64,000 nt of DNA, taken from positions 1,054,001-1,118,000 of the forward strand of contig CAWJKU010000004.1 in the NCBI GenBank assembly GCA_963843535.1. The letters run 5' to 3'. Shown piece by piece: positions 8,493 to 17,146 of the stretch (its first letter is position 1; every line of letters begins with the position of its first letter). The translations under genes were made by a program, and so were the position numbers. The notes under the pieces are model-generated. The model saw only the letters and a program-made list of their open reading frames with translations, made no database searches and had not been told where the DNA came from. The DNA is from CAVUNY01 sp963843535. Lineage in GTDB: Bacteria; Chloroflexota; Anaerolineae; Anaerolineales; Anaerolineaceae.

Positions 8493-8498
8493 ATTATA
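8493..8498 (-). promoter_or_regulatory. -10 element for tRNA-Val
   Basis: TATAAT on the minus strand, 12 nt upstream of the mature tRNA 5' end. No clear -35 is seen, so cotranscription with the upstream regulator gene is also possible. Confidence 0.4.
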
Positions 8499-8510
8499 TC
8501 ATATGCTCGA

Positions 8511-8918
8511 TCAGCCAGAAATGCGAAATCCCCACTTCTCAAAAATTTTCACAGCCAGAATCTTGGCCTCGTTGCTTTCCGTATCCAGCTTTCTTTGGGT
8601 GATTTCGCGCTGTGTCTCTGTGATGGCATTGATCAAGCGTTCACGCAAGGCGGATGGCAGTTTGATCAATGAAGCCGCCATTCCTTGATTGGGAAGCGCG
8701 GGGGAGGGAAGTCCCAGAACAGCATAGATGTCGCTGCCCAATTTTGCCGCCAGTTTTGCCAGATCATCCCCAAGCGGCTGGCTCACCCCACTTACCCACT
8801 GCGTCAGCGCGGTATGTCCCACATCCAGATAGCGAGCGAAGTTGTAATAGCTCTGGCGGGTTGGCTGAGCTTGATCCCATTCGGTATATTTTTGTTCGAG
8901 CCAATCTTGAAAGTTCAT
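8511..8918 (-). CDS. XRE-family helix-turn-helix protein (135 aa)
   Basis: Small DNA-binding protein. The Cro/CI-like HTH spans about residues 18-68: the segment from YNFARYLDVGHTALTQWVSG to LAKLAAKLGSDIYAVLG matches the usual five-helix fold, with a recognition helix around HTALTQWVSG. The C-terminal half is helical and charged (residues 85-125) and may mediate dimerisation. It is transcribed toward tRNA-Val and diverges from the FAH-family gene at 8983, so it may regulate that gene or itself. A TATGAT on its strand (8932-8927) lies only 8 nt from the start codon. No prophage genes are nearby. Targets unknown. Confidence 0.75.
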   Translation of the reverse strand: MNFQDWLEQKYTEWDQAQPTRQSYYNFARYLDVGHTALTQWVSGVSQPLGDDLAKLAAKLGSDIYAVLGLPSPALPNQGMAASLIKLPSALRERLINAITETQREITQRKLDTESNEAKILAVKIFEKWGFRISG

Positions 8919-8982
8919 TTTCGGTTACAATCATACCAACAAGGCTTTTTTTCTTTCATTATATATGAATTCAGGAGGAATC

Positions 8983-9747
8983 ATGCGTTTCGTACGCTAT
9001 TTGCAAGGCAAAGAAGCTCCCAGGTACGGCTGGGTGTATGAAGATGGGGTAGGGCCCATTGAAGGTGACCTGTTTGGCGATTACCGGCGGTTAGAGGCGG
9101 ATCTTCCTTTGAGCAAAGTGCGTCTGCTGGCTCCGGTCGTACCCTCGAAAATAATCGCCGTGGGGCGGAATTACATCGAACATGCGCGTGAACATAATGT
9201 TGACGTGCCAGAAATTCCGGGCATATTTCTAAAACCTCCGTCATCTGTGATTGGGCCAGGCGATACCGTGATCTTGCCCCCACAATCCGAAAAGGTAGAA
9301 CACGAAGGTGAATTAGCGGTGGTGATTGGCACCCGGGGACGCTGGATTCCCGCGGAAAAAGCCAATGATTTTATTTTTGGATATACGGTTGCGAATGATG
9401 TCACCGCGCGTGATTTGCAGCGCAAAGATTTGCAGTGGACCCGTGGGAAAGGTTTTGACACGTTCTGCCCGCTTGGACCGTGGATCGAGACCGAGCTGGA
9501 TGCCGCAGACGTGCAGATATCTTGCCGGGTGAATGGTGAACTGCGCCAGATGGCTTCCACCCGAGAAATGGTATTCAGTATTCCCCAATTGATCGCATTC
9601 ATTTCCGGAGCGATGACTTTGCTGCCCGGCGATATCATCCTGACCGGTACCCCGGCTGGCGTAGGTCCTTTGAAGCCAGGCGATACATTGGAGACGACGG
9701 TGGAAGGCATTGGCAGCCTGGTTAACCCGGTGGCTGCAGAAAAATAG
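8983..9747 (+). CDS. Fumarylacetoacetate hydrolase (FAH) family protein
   Basis: 254 aa enzyme of the FAH superfamily, which includes 2-hydroxyhepta-2,4-diene-1,7-dioate isomerases, acylpyruvases and oxaloacetate decarboxylases. A short N-terminal domain (1-50) is followed by the FAH barrel. Family signatures are VGRNYIEHA, FLKPPSSVIGPGD, VEHEGELAVVIG (metal-binding Glu residues), YTVANDVTARDLQ, KGFDTFCPLGPWI and GDIILTGTPAGVGP. ATG 8983 is chosen because AGGAGG (8972-8977) precedes it by 5 nt. It probably cleaves or isomerises a small beta-keto acid. With no pathway genes alongside, an acylpyruvase or housekeeping oxaloacetate-type activity is as likely as aromatic degradation. Confidence 0.88.
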   Translation: MRFVRYLQGKEAPRYGWVYEDGVGPIEGDLFGDYRRLEADLPLSKVRLLAPVVPSKIIAVGRNYIEHAREHNVDVPEIPGIFLKPPSSVIGPGDTVILPPQSEKVEHEGELAVVIGTRGRWIPAEKANDFIFGYTVANDVTARDLQRKDLQWTRGKGFDTFCPLGPWIETELDAADVQISCRVNGELRQMASTREMVFSIPQLIAFISGAMTLLPGDIILTGTPAGVGPLKPGDTLETTVEGIGSLVNPVAAEK

Positions 9748-9773
9748 CCTGGCCCGTTTTTCCAAAGGTGCGA

Positions 9774-9801
9774 TTGACTTTCTTCGCGTAATTCATATAC
9801 T
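9774..9801 (+). promoter_or_regulatory. Sigma-70 promoter for the response regulator
   Basis: TTGACT (9774-9779) and TATACT (9796-9801), spaced 16 bp, lie about 200 nt upstream of the response regulator start. This implies a long 5' leader, in which no recognisable riboswitch was seen. Confidence 0.6.
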
Positions 9802-9999
9802 ATTATTGTTATGATGTAGAAAAAACATAACGAACCTGTTATGGTTTGGTAAGAAATTCAATTTGTATCGCCATGAGGGGTGGCGGCAAAGCCCCGGCGG
9901 TCATCCATTGGTCGCATTTTCCCTGATAAGAAAAACCAGGGCGCCATAATCGGAACTGGTCTCCCAGGCCGGTTTTCATGTAGAGAAAGGATGAATCTC

Positions 10000-10773
10000 G
10001 TGAATGATGACTTGCCCCTACGCACCGTACCTGTAATTGAGCGTGCCAAAGTGGTAGGGCGTGATCTGGATGAGACGACCATCGACCGTCAGCGGGTCCT
10101 GGTGGTAGAAGATGAGCCGGATACCGTTCTGCTCTTGAAAAATATCCTCCGCATTGGCGGTTATGATGTTTTGAGTGCCAGCACAGGGCAAGAGGCGATA
10201 AAAAAGTACAAGGAGCATGTTCCAGATATTATATTGCTAGACCTGATGATGCCAGAAATGGACGGATGGGAAACCTTACGATATTTGCGCGAAATGTCGG
10301 ATGTGCCGGTGATCATCATCTCAGCCCTGGGGGCAAAAGAAGATATTGTACATGCTTTAAAAACGGGAGTCGATGATTATCTTACGAAGCCGTTTTTTAA
10401 TGCCGAGGTGTTAGCTCGAATTCAAGCTGTAATGCGCCGTGCTGGAAAAATGCATCCCATCACCCGTATGGTTTTTCCGAAAATTGATTTGGCGATCGAT
10501 TTGACTGCCCAGGAAGTGATTTATAACGAGCAGGCCATTCACCTGACCCCGAAAGAATTTGCTGTGCTGTCAGTGCTGGCGAAAAATGCACCCTCAATCG
10601 TGAACTACTCTGATATTTCTAATTCGGTCTGGGGTGAAGATTCGGAAGACGCCCGTAAACGAACCAAGTATTTAATTTATCTGCTGCGGCGAAAATTCGA
10701 TGCTGTCCGCGCCAATACAGATTTCATCCTAAATATCGATCGGTTGGGTTACAAATTGCAAACGGAAAATTAA
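10000..10773 (+). CDS. OmpR/PhoB-family response regulator, orphan
   Basis: 257 aa. After an N-terminal extension of about 30 residues comes a receiver domain (32-145) with acidic pair E37/D38, phospho-acceptor D81 in DIILLDLMMPEMDG, and the conserved Lys in YLTKPF. A winged-helix DNA-binding domain follows (about 160-255), with HLTPKEFAVLSVLAK and the C-terminal wing NIDRLGYKL. GTG 10000 is preferred because AGAAAGG lies 9 nt upstream; ATG 9991 is an alternative. No histidine kinase is adjacent, so its partner must be elsewhere. The divergent end of the DNA-binding domain does not identify a target. Confidence 0.88.
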   Translation: MNDDLPLRTVPVIERAKVVGRDLDETTIDRQRVLVVEDEPDTVLLLKNILRIGGYDVLSASTGQEAIKKYKEHVPDIILLDLMMPEMDGWETLRYLREMSDVPVIIISALGAKEDIVHALKTGVDDYLTKPFFNAEVLARIQAVMRRAGKMHPITRMVFPKIDLAIDLTAQEVIYNEQAIHLTPKEFAVLSVLAKNAPSIVNYSDISNSVWGEDSEDARKRTKYLIYLLRRKFDAVRANTDFILNIDRLGYKLQTEN

Positions 10774-10795
10774 GATTTACGATTTTTTTAGGAGG

Positions 10796-11506
10796 TTAAT
10801 GCACGGTTGTTGCTGCCAGGGCCTGTTCTAACCAGGAAAACGCATCTTTAAGATCAGAACGAGTAGGCTCAACCGGTCGCGCCAGGACGAACATCCGCCC
10901 CCAGGAAGGGATATTTGGAGTCGATATACAGGTTTGCAGTACCAGGGTGGAATTGCCCAATCCATAAGTGCGGTAAAAGAGCTGGTCTGAAGTGAAATTC
11001 ACCCGATCTGATAAATCCACAAACTTCGAATAAGGGCTGGATGGCGATAGGGCTTGATACTGCTGGACTTCGTATACCCGAAAAACCTTAAGGCTTCCAT
11101 CCCCATAGACCAGCACCACATCAGTACCGGGCTGCAGTTTAGAAAAAGAAGCGCCTGCCAGATAATCATGTGCCAGCATACCGATTGAATTATATCGAGC
11201 AGCTAACTGAAATTCCGTTATGGTATCTGGTGCGGAGGATACGTAGCCCGCATCGGAGATAGGCTGCTGCACCACCGGGAACGCCATCGCCCCCTGTACA
11301 TAAATTCCCCGGATCTGATTCGGAAGGTCATTTTGAACGGAACGCGCGAAAGCGCTCAGGCCTGGGAACGAAGAGACTGCTTCATTATCATTAATCCCAA
11401 GCTCTGACGGACCAGTCCTTAAGATATTCGCAGACGCAGTTTGGGCGGCAAGGCCAATTGCAAATACCAGAATAATGAGAACACCCAATAATCGCAAAAA
11501 TTTCAT
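10796..11506 (-). CDS. Sortase-like transpeptidase (236 aa)
   Basis: N-terminal signal or anchor (residues 5-25), then a sortase fold. The catalytic His is in GMLAHDYLAG, the catalytic Cys in STLVLQTCIS (the TLxTC signature) and the active-site Arg in GRMFVLARP. Sortases cut secreted proteins at a C-terminal sorting motif and join them to another amine. It is encoded alone and converges with the response regulator. No LPXTG-type substrate is visible in the window, so its role is uncertain. Chloroflexota often encode such stand-alone sortase-like proteins without a Gram-positive wall. The domain call is confident; transpeptidase activity is inferred. Confidence 0.75.
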   Translation of the reverse strand: MKFLRLLGVLIILVFAIGLAAQTASANILRTGPSELGINDNEAVSSFPGLSAFARSVQNDLPNQIRGIYVQGAMAFPVVQQPISDAGYVSSAPDTITEFQLAARYNSIGMLAHDYLAGASFSKLQPGTDVVLVYGDGSLKVFRVYEVQQYQALSPSSPYSKFVDLSDRVNFTSDQLFYRTYGLGNSTLVLQTCISTPNIPSWGRMFVLARPVEPTRSDLKDAFSWLEQALAATTVH

Positions 11507-11661
11507 CGGTTAAAGGCCAATAATTCTTAAAGGATTTAGCTATTTTATCGTAACGTGAATTTTCTTGCCAGTGATAAAAAGCATGCTTTCACAACTGTCA
11601 GGTCATCGTCTGTATCATCATAAGCCTGGGTCGAGGTACATGCTAGGGAAAGCGATAGATA

Positions 11662-11670
11662 TGGTATAAT
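11662..11670 (+). promoter_or_regulatory. Extended -10 promoter for the yebC-ruvA operon
   Basis: TGGTATAAT is an extended -10 (TGn plus TATAAT at 11665-11670), about 47 nt before the yebC start. The -35 region is poor, as is usual with extended -10 promoters. Confidence 0.6.
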
Positions 11671-11717
11671 TTTCGCAGGCGTTAAATCCCCCCACCCATG
11701 TCTAAGGAGATAAAGGT

Positions 11718-12473
11718 ATGTCAGGTCATTCTCATTGGGCCACGATCAAGCGAAAAAAGGGCGCCAGCGACGCCAAAAAAGGCGCGGTCTATACCCGGCT
11801 GGCGAGAGAGATAGCTATGTCAGCGCGTGCCGGTGGCGGCGATCCAGAATCAAACTTCTCGCTGCGTCTGGCTATAGAAAAAGCGCGTACTGAGAATATG
11901 CCCAAAGACAGCATCGAACGTGCGATTAAACGGGGAACTGGCGAAAACAAAGACGGGACAGTGCTTGAGGAAATGAAATATGAAGGCTACGCACCGCATG
12001 GCGTGGCATTAATCATTGAATGCGTTACCGAGAATCGCAACCGTACTGTTGCCGAACTGCGCCATGCGCTGAGCCGGGCGGGAGGCAATTTGGGTGAATC
12101 TGGATCGGTTGCCTGGCAATTCCGTCAAGCGGCTTATTTCGCTGTACCCGACACCGGAGATAACTTCGATAAAGTCTTTGAGCTGGCTGTCGAAGGCGGC
12201 GCAGATGATGTTCAAACCGACGGTGAGTCAATTGAAATTATTGCCCCGGTTGAAAACTTCAAGACTATGATCGATACGATGCACAAGGCAAAAATCAAAC
12301 CAGAAGCAGCGGAGCTGCGCATGCTGCCAAACCAGGAGATGGAACTGGAAGTTTCTCCCACCATCCAGGTGATCCACACCATCGAAATTCTGGAAGAATT
12401 GGATGATGTGCAGAACGTTTATTCCAACCTGCGCTTTTCCGATGAAGCGATGGCAGCTCTGGAGTCAAATTAG
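11718..12473 (+). CDS. yebC: YebC/PmpR-family protein
   Basis: 251 aa cytoplasmic protein beginning MSGHSHWATIKRKKGASDAK, the invariant family start. Family blocks NMPKDSIERAIKRGTGE, YEGYAPHGVALIIECVTENRNRT and GGNLGESGSVAWQF are present. YebC proteins have been described both as transcriptional regulators and as translation factors relieving ribosome stalling; this sequence does not separate the roles. AAGGAG lies upstream of ATG 11718. It heads a tight operon with ruvC, an RNA methyltransferase gene and ruvA, a linkage seen in many bacteria. Confidence 0.96.
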   Translation: MSGHSHWATIKRKKGASDAKKGAVYTRLAREIAMSARAGGGDPESNFSLRLAIEKARTENMPKDSIERAIKRGTGENKDGTVLEEMKYEGYAPHGVALIIECVTENRNRTVAELRHALSRAGGNLGESGSVAWQFRQAAYFAVPDTGDNFDKVFELAVEGGADDVQTDGESIEIIAPVENFKTMIDTMHKAKIKPEAAELRMLPNQEMELEVSPTIQVIHTIEILEELDDVQNVYSNLRFSDEAMAALESN

Positions 12474-12479
12474 ACCAAC

Positions 12480-12977
12480 ATGGTGGTGATGGGTATTGAT
12501 CCCGGAACCGCCACAACCGGGTACGGATTTGTAGAGGAAACAGAAGCAGGCGATCTGGTTGTAGTTGAGTATGGGATAATCCAGACTCCGCCCAAAATAT
12601 CGGCGGAAAAACGCCTGTTAATGCTTTACCATGAGCTAAAACGTTTAATTCTTCTCCACCCACCCAGCAGCGGTGCGGTGGAGAAATTGTTTTTTCAACG
12701 TAATGTAACCACTGCCATTGCTGTCGGGCAAGGTCGTGGGGTCGTGCTGCTGGCTATGGCAGAGGCCGGGATTGATGTGGCGGAGTATACACCGTTAGAA
12801 GTAAAGCAGGCGGTGGTCGGGTATGGTGTGGCTGAAAAAAACCAGGTGCAGCATATGGTTAAAGCTTTGTTAAACCTGGATGAAATTCCAAAACCAGATG
12901 ATGCTGCTGATGCTCTGGCTGTCGCTATCTGCCATATTCACAGCCACCGCTTTCTGACCCTAACCAGGGGCGAATGA
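12480..12977 (+). CDS. ruvC: Crossover junction endodeoxyribonuclease RuvC
   Basis: 165 aa Holliday-junction resolvase of recombination repair. The RNase H-like fold shows the acidic catalytic residues: Asp in MGIDPGTATTGYG, Glu in GAVEKLFFQ, and the C-terminal Asp pair in PKPDDAADALAVAICH. The protein cuts four-way junctions symmetrically together with RuvAB. Start ATG 12480 has no clear ribosome site; GTG 12486 and ATG 12489 are alternatives. It follows yebC by 6 nt and overlaps the methyltransferase gene by ATGA. Confidence 0.95.
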   Translation: MVVMGIDPGTATTGYGFVEETEAGDLVVVEYGIIQTPPKISAEKRLLMLYHELKRLILLHPPSSGAVEKLFFQRNVTTAIAVGQGRGVVLLAMAEAGIDVAEYTPLEVKQAVVGYGVAEKNQVQHMVKALLNLDEIPKPDDAADALAVAICHIHSHRFLTLTRGE

Positions 12978-13783
12978 TCATATCAAGCTCTGCCAACCCG
13001 CGGATTAAATGGCTGCGAAAACTGCGCGAACGCAAGTTTCGCCAGGAGAGCGGTTGTTTTTACGCAGAAGGGCTGCGGATTTTGGTTGAGGCTGCCCAAC
13101 AAGGCGCAGAAATCACAGCAATGGTGGTTTCTCCCGGGTTGTTGACCAGCCCGGTTGGCCTGGAATTGGTAGAACAACAACGCAGTCGGGGAACTGAAAT
13201 CATTGAAGTGGCTGCCGAAATTTTTCAGGTTTTTGCCATCAAAGATGCGCCTGTCGGTTTAGCCGGGGTGATTCGCCAGCGGTGGCTGCCGCTGGAAAAA
13301 GTCAACCCCGGACGTGAAGACACATGGGTAGCATTGGACGAAGTCGCCGACCCTGGAAATTTGGGGACCATTTTGCGTACTCATGATGCAGTAGGTGGAA
13401 AAGGCGTGATTTTGCTGGGAAACACCACTGACCCCTATGATCCCTCCTCGGTCCGAGCCAGCATGGGAGCGATTTTTTCTCAGCAACTGGTCAAGGCTTC
13501 GTTTGATGAATTTTCTGCCTGGAAACAAAGTTTGAACATTCCTGTCATTGGCACCTCCGATTCGGCCCCAACAGACTACCAGGAAGTACAATATCCATTG
13601 CCGATGGTGCTCTTGATGGGTAGTGAACGCCAGGGATTAGCAGAAGGCACCATACGCCTGTGTGATACGATGGCGCGGATCCCCATGGTGGGGACCAGTG
13701 ATTCTTTGAACCTTGCGGTAGCAACCGCTGTAGTCCTTTACGAAATTTTTAACCAGAGGCGGAAGTCAAAGGAGCGGGCATGA
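12974..13783 (+). CDS. TrmH/SpoU-family RNA 2'-O-methyltransferase
   Basis: 269 aa. An N-terminal L30e-like RNA-binding domain (1-100: SSANPRIKWLRKLRERKFRQ, YAEGLRILVEA) is followed by a SPOUT methyltransferase domain (about 110-265). Motifs are LDEVADPGNLGTILRTHDAV (motif 1, with NxGxxxR), VLLMGSERQGL (motif 2) and DSLNLAVATAVVLYE (motif 3, trefoil knot). It transfers a methyl group from SAM to a ribose 2'-OH in rRNA or tRNA; the target nucleotide is unknown. It overlaps ruvC and ruvA by 4 nt each, so its production is coupled to the recombination genes. Confidence 0.93.
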   Translation: MIISSSANPRIKWLRKLRERKFRQESGCFYAEGLRILVEAAQQGAEITAMVVSPGLLTSPVGLELVEQQRSRGTEIIEVAAEIFQVFAIKDAPVGLAGVIRQRWLPLEKVNPGREDTWVALDEVADPGNLGTILRTHDAVGGKGVILLGNTTDPYDPSSVRASMGAIFSQQLVKASFDEFSAWKQSLNIPVIGTSDSAPTDYQEVQYPLPMVLLMGSERQGLAEGTIRLCDTMARIPMVGTSDSLNLAVATAVVLYEIFNQRRKSKERA

Positions 13784-14349
13784 TCGCTTTCATTGAAGGT
13801 GAAGTCATTGCGGTGGATGAAGACAGCCTGGTCGTCAAAGTGGGAGGGGTTGGCCTGCGCGTGTTCGTTCCTGTGGAATTAAGAGGTTTACGCCCCGGAG
13901 ATCACACCCAATTGTTCACCCAATTAATCGTCCGGGAAGATTTATTAGCTCTATATGGGTTTACCACTCAAACGGAATGCGATACCTTCAACCTGTTACT
14001 TGGCGCAAACGGTGTCGGCCCGCGCACTGCCCTGGCGATCATTTCGACCCTGTCCGTCGATACCATCCGGCGGGCAGTTTTTGGCGAGCAGGCAGATATG
14101 TTTGCGCGTGTGCCGGGGGTAGGAAAAAAGACTGCGCAAAAAATTCTGCTCCATCTGCAAGGAAAAATCAGTGGGGGGTTAAGCGAAACCATCCCGATCC
14201 TGGATGTCGATACCGAGGTGATGGAAGCCTTAACCTCCCTGGGTTACAGCGTGGTCGAAGCTCAAGCTGCACTTCAAGCCATTCCTCGCGATGCAGAGAA
14301 AGATGTGGAAACACGCTTGCGGCTGGCACTGCAGTTTTTTTCGGGATAA
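13780..14349 (+). CDS. ruvA: Holliday junction branch migration protein RuvA
   Basis: 189 aa DNA-binding subunit that forms the tetramer on Holliday junctions and loads RuvB. It has an N-terminal OB fold (1-62), the central helix-hairpin-helix motifs (LLGANGVGPRTALAI and RVPGVGKKTAQKILL) and a small C-terminal domain III (about 140-189, TEVMEALTSLGYSVVEAQAAL) that contacts RuvB. Translation is coupled to the upstream methyltransferase gene by an ATGA overlap. ruvB is not in the window. Confidence 0.95.
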   Translation: MIAFIEGEVIAVDEDSLVVKVGGVGLRVFVPVELRGLRPGDHTQLFTQLIVREDLLALYGFTTQTECDTFNLLLGANGVGPRTALAIISTLSVDTIRRAVFGEQADMFARVPGVGKKTAQKILLHLQGKISGGLSETIPILDVDTEVMEALTSLGYSVVEAQAALQAIPRDAEKDVETRLRLALQFFSG

Positions 14350-14536
14350 ATTTCACGGACAGAACTAACTGGACAGGCGATAGCAAGTAATATAAACTAA
14401 CTTAACCGCTTACTTTTATTCACGGCGAGGTGTGTTTTGACTGCGCAGGGTGTTTCAAAACCACCGCCCAAGAGACCTGTTCAATTCTTGATTGATCACA
14501 ATTGAGCCACTGCTTTTTTAGCCTCAGAGAGGTTGA
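14350..14536 (+). other. 187-nt gap between ruvA and atpA
   Basis: No gene is supported. The stretch holds a TTGACT-like hexamer and an AT-rich segment and ends with a purine-rich ribosome site (AGAGAGG) before atpA. A convincing promoter pair was not found, so atpA may have its own weak promoter or be read from upstream. Confidence 0.4.
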
Positions 14537-16198
14537 ATGTCAGATTTGATCAGACAGCTCACCATCGACTTACAGGATAAGATCGAATCGTTTGAAACCC
14601 GTTTCGAAGTTCGGGATATTGGGGTTGTCCTCGAAGCGGGTGATGGCATCGCGATTGTAAAAGGGCTTGCCGGTGTTCATTCCCAGGAATTAGTTCAATT
14701 CGAAAACGGCGTGATGGGAATCGCCTTCAACCTGGAACGAGAGCAAGTGGGGATCATTTTATTGGGTGATTACTCAGAAATTGGGCAGGGCATGAAGGTC
14801 AGCGCAACGGGGAGAATCGCCTCTGTCCCGGTGGGAGATGGGCTGATTGGACGGGTGGTTAATGCCCTGGGTGAGCCAATTGATGGAAAGGGTTTTCTGG
14901 CTTATAAGCGGTACAGGCCAATCGAACGTATTGCCCCAGGGGTTGTGGAGCGGCAGGATGTAGATACTCCGGTACAAACCGGAATTATCTCGATCGATGC
15001 CATGATCCCTATTGGCCGCGGGCAGCGAGAATTAATTATCGGCGACCGTCAGACTGGTAAAACTGCTCTCGCAATCGATGCAATTATCAACCAACACGGC
15101 AAAGATCTGATCTGTATTTACGTGGCAATCGGTCAGAAGAAAGCCGCTGTGGCGCGCACCATCGCTACCCTGGAGAAATACGGCGCGATGGAGCATACGA
15201 TCGTGGTTGTGGCTGCGGCGGACGAACCTGCCGCAATGCAGTACATCGCGCCTTATGCGGGCTGTGCCATTGCTGAAGAGTTTATGGAAAGCGGGCGCGA
15301 TGCGCTCGTGGTCTACGATGACCTTTCCAAACATGCCTGGGCTTACCGCCAGGTTTCCCTGCTGCTGCGCCGCCCACCGGGCCGAGAAGCATACCCAGGG
15401 GATGTCTTCTACCTGCATTCACGCCTGCTTGAACGTGCCGCGCGCATCGCCACCAAGTATTTGATTGTTTCAAACACATTCATGTACGCCACTGCCGAGC
15501 CGTGCGACGGAAAAGATTGTATGATTTTTGAAGGTCCAAGGGCACGCCATGAAGCAGAGCTGGCATTAAAAGAACTGCCCAATTCGGAAGGTTATAAAAT
15601 TGTCACTGTCGAAGGTACGGGGGGATCAGTGACCGCCTTACCGATCATTGAAACGCTCCTGGGTGACGTATCGGCATACATCCCCACGAATGTGATTTCG
15701 ATCACAGACGGACAGATTTACCTCGAAAACAACCTGTTCAATGCCGGCATCCGCCCGGCGATCAATGTCGGCATTTCGGTATCCCGGGTCGGCGGCTCTG
15801 CTCAAACCAAAGCCATTCGCCAGGTAGCGGCTCGTCTGCGGCTGGATATGGCCAGCTACCGCGACCTGGCGGGTTTTGCCCAGTTTGGCTCGGATCTGGA
15901 TAAAGCCACTCAAGATCAACTGACCCGTGGGCAGCGGCTCCAAGAAATATTAAAACAGCCCCAATACCAACCCATGTCCCTTTCACAAGAAGTTGTGCTG
16001 CTATTTGCCGGCACAAACGGCTTTGCGGACTTTGTGCCATTGGAAAAAATGCAATTCTGGCGGAATGATCTACTGCACTATGTGGAAATGAACTATTCAG
16101 AAGTGGCACGGGATATAGAAAAAAAGAAACGGATCACCAACGAGACTGAATTGCAACTGCGCCACGCCCTTGATAACTTCAACATCAGCTGGAAATAG
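14537..16198 (+). CDS. atpA: F1 ATP synthase subunit alpha
   Basis: 553 aa non-catalytic nucleotide-binding subunit of F1. Beta-barrel domain 25-95, Walker A GDRQTGKT (169-176), Walker B LVVYDDLSKHAWAYRQ, and the alpha signature PAINVGISVSRVGGSAQTKA with the arginine finger. It is about 45 residues longer than typical alpha subunits (around 505); the extra length lies at the C-terminus, which ends in a helical charged tail (KKKRITNETELQLRHAL). The N-terminal helix that meets subunit delta is present. It is first in atpA-G-D-C; no F0 or delta gene is upstream, where ruvA lies. Confidence 0.97.
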   Translation: MSDLIRQLTIDLQDKIESFETRFEVRDIGVVLEAGDGIAIVKGLAGVHSQELVQFENGVMGIAFNLEREQVGIILLGDYSEIGQGMKVSATGRIASVPVGDGLIGRVVNALGEPIDGKGFLAYKRYRPIERIAPGVVERQDVDTPVQTGIISIDAMIPIGRGQRELIIGDRQTGKTALAIDAIINQHGKDLICIYVAIGQKKAAVARTIATLEKYGAMEHTIVVVAAADEPAAMQYIAPYAGCAIAEEFMESGRDALVVYDDLSKHAWAYRQVSLLLRRPPGREAYPGDVFYLHSRLLERAARIATKYLIVSNTFMYATAEPCDGKDCMIFEGPRARHEAELALKELPNSEGYKIVTVEGTGGSVTALPIIETLLGDVSAYIPTNVISITDGQIYLENNLFNAGIRPAINVGISVSRVGGSAQTKAIRQVAARLRLDMASYRDLAGFAQFGSDLDKATQDQLTRGQRLQEILKQPQYQPMSLSQEVVLLFAGTNGFADFVPLEKMQFWRNDLLHYVEMNYSEVARDIEKKKRITNETELQLRHALDNFNISWK

Positions 16199-16213
16199 CG
16201 GAGAGGTCTGAGT

Positions 16214-17110
16214 ATGTCATCTGCGCGAGAAATGAAGCTGCGCATTCGGAGCGTAAAAAACATCGCCCAGGTGACGAAAGCGCTGGAAACTGTCAGCGCC
16301 AGTAAGGTGCGCCGGTCAACCAATGCTTTCCTCTCAGCCAGGCCCTACTCAGAAAAAGCCTGGAAACTGCTTGTCCACCTGGCGCGCCAACCTGGACGAT
16401 CCAGCACCCATCCTCTGTTACATGAACGCACCAGTATCAATAAACTGCTGGTGGTACTCATCAGCAGCGATCGCGGCCTATCTGGAGCTTATAACAATAA
16501 TATCCTGAAATATACCCTCGACCATTTTTCTGAAATCGACCGACCGGTTTCATATGTGGCTGTGGGCCTGAAGGGTCGAGAAATGTTAATTCGACGGCAT
16601 AAAGATGTGATCGCTGATTTCAGTGGGCTGCCTCCAGCGCCGAATTTTGGTGACGTTTCGGCGATAGGCCGTCTGGTCGTGGATAGTTTCTTAGCGATGC
16701 AGTCCGATCAAGTATTCATTGCCTATACTGAGTTTATCAACATCCTGCGCCAGAATCCGGTAGTCACCAAGCTTCTCCCATTGGATGTCGTTTACCAAGA
16801 AGACGCCGACATGTTAACCACAACGACCCATCCGACAAAATCGGTTTTTACGTATGAACCAGATGAAAGTGGAATCCTGGACCAAATTGTGTCGCGGTTT
16901 ACCGCAGTCCAAATTTACCGCTGCATCTTATCGGCTGCTGCCAGCGAGCATGCCGCGCGTATGGTGGCGATGCGGAATGCTACCGATAATGCGCAAGAGT
17001 TAATGGGCATGCTGCAGCTGGACTATAACAAAGCCAGACAGCAAACCATTACCAGCGATATGCTGGATATCACCACAGGCGCAGAGGCGCTGACCAAGAT
17101 TCAGGCATAA
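16214..17110 (+). CDS. atpG: F1 ATP synthase subunit gamma
   Basis: 298 aa central shaft of the rotary ATP synthase. The N-terminal coiled-coil helix reads MKLRIRSVKNIAQVTKALET and the C-terminal one AARMVAMRNATDNAQELM; together they form the rotor inside the alpha-beta ring. The central Rossmann-like part contains LVVLISSDRGLSGAYNNNI. The C-terminus TTGAEAL is a close variant of the family end (EIVxGAxAL). It follows atpA by 15 nt with a GGAGAGG-like ribosome site. Confidence 0.96.
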   Translation: MSSAREMKLRIRSVKNIAQVTKALETVSASKVRRSTNAFLSARPYSEKAWKLLVHLARQPGRSSTHPLLHERTSINKLLVVLISSDRGLSGAYNNNILKYTLDHFSEIDRPVSYVAVGLKGREMLIRRHKDVIADFSGLPPAPNFGDVSAIGRLVVDSFLAMQSDQVFIAYTEFINILRQNPVVTKLLPLDVVYQEDADMLTTTTHPTKSVFTYEPDESGILDQIVSRFTAVQIYRCILSAAASEHAARMVAMRNATDNAQELMGMLQLDYNKARQQTITSDMLDITTGAEALTKIQA

Positions 17111-17146
17111 TGATCGAGAGCCGAAATATATTTGCGGGAGGAATTA

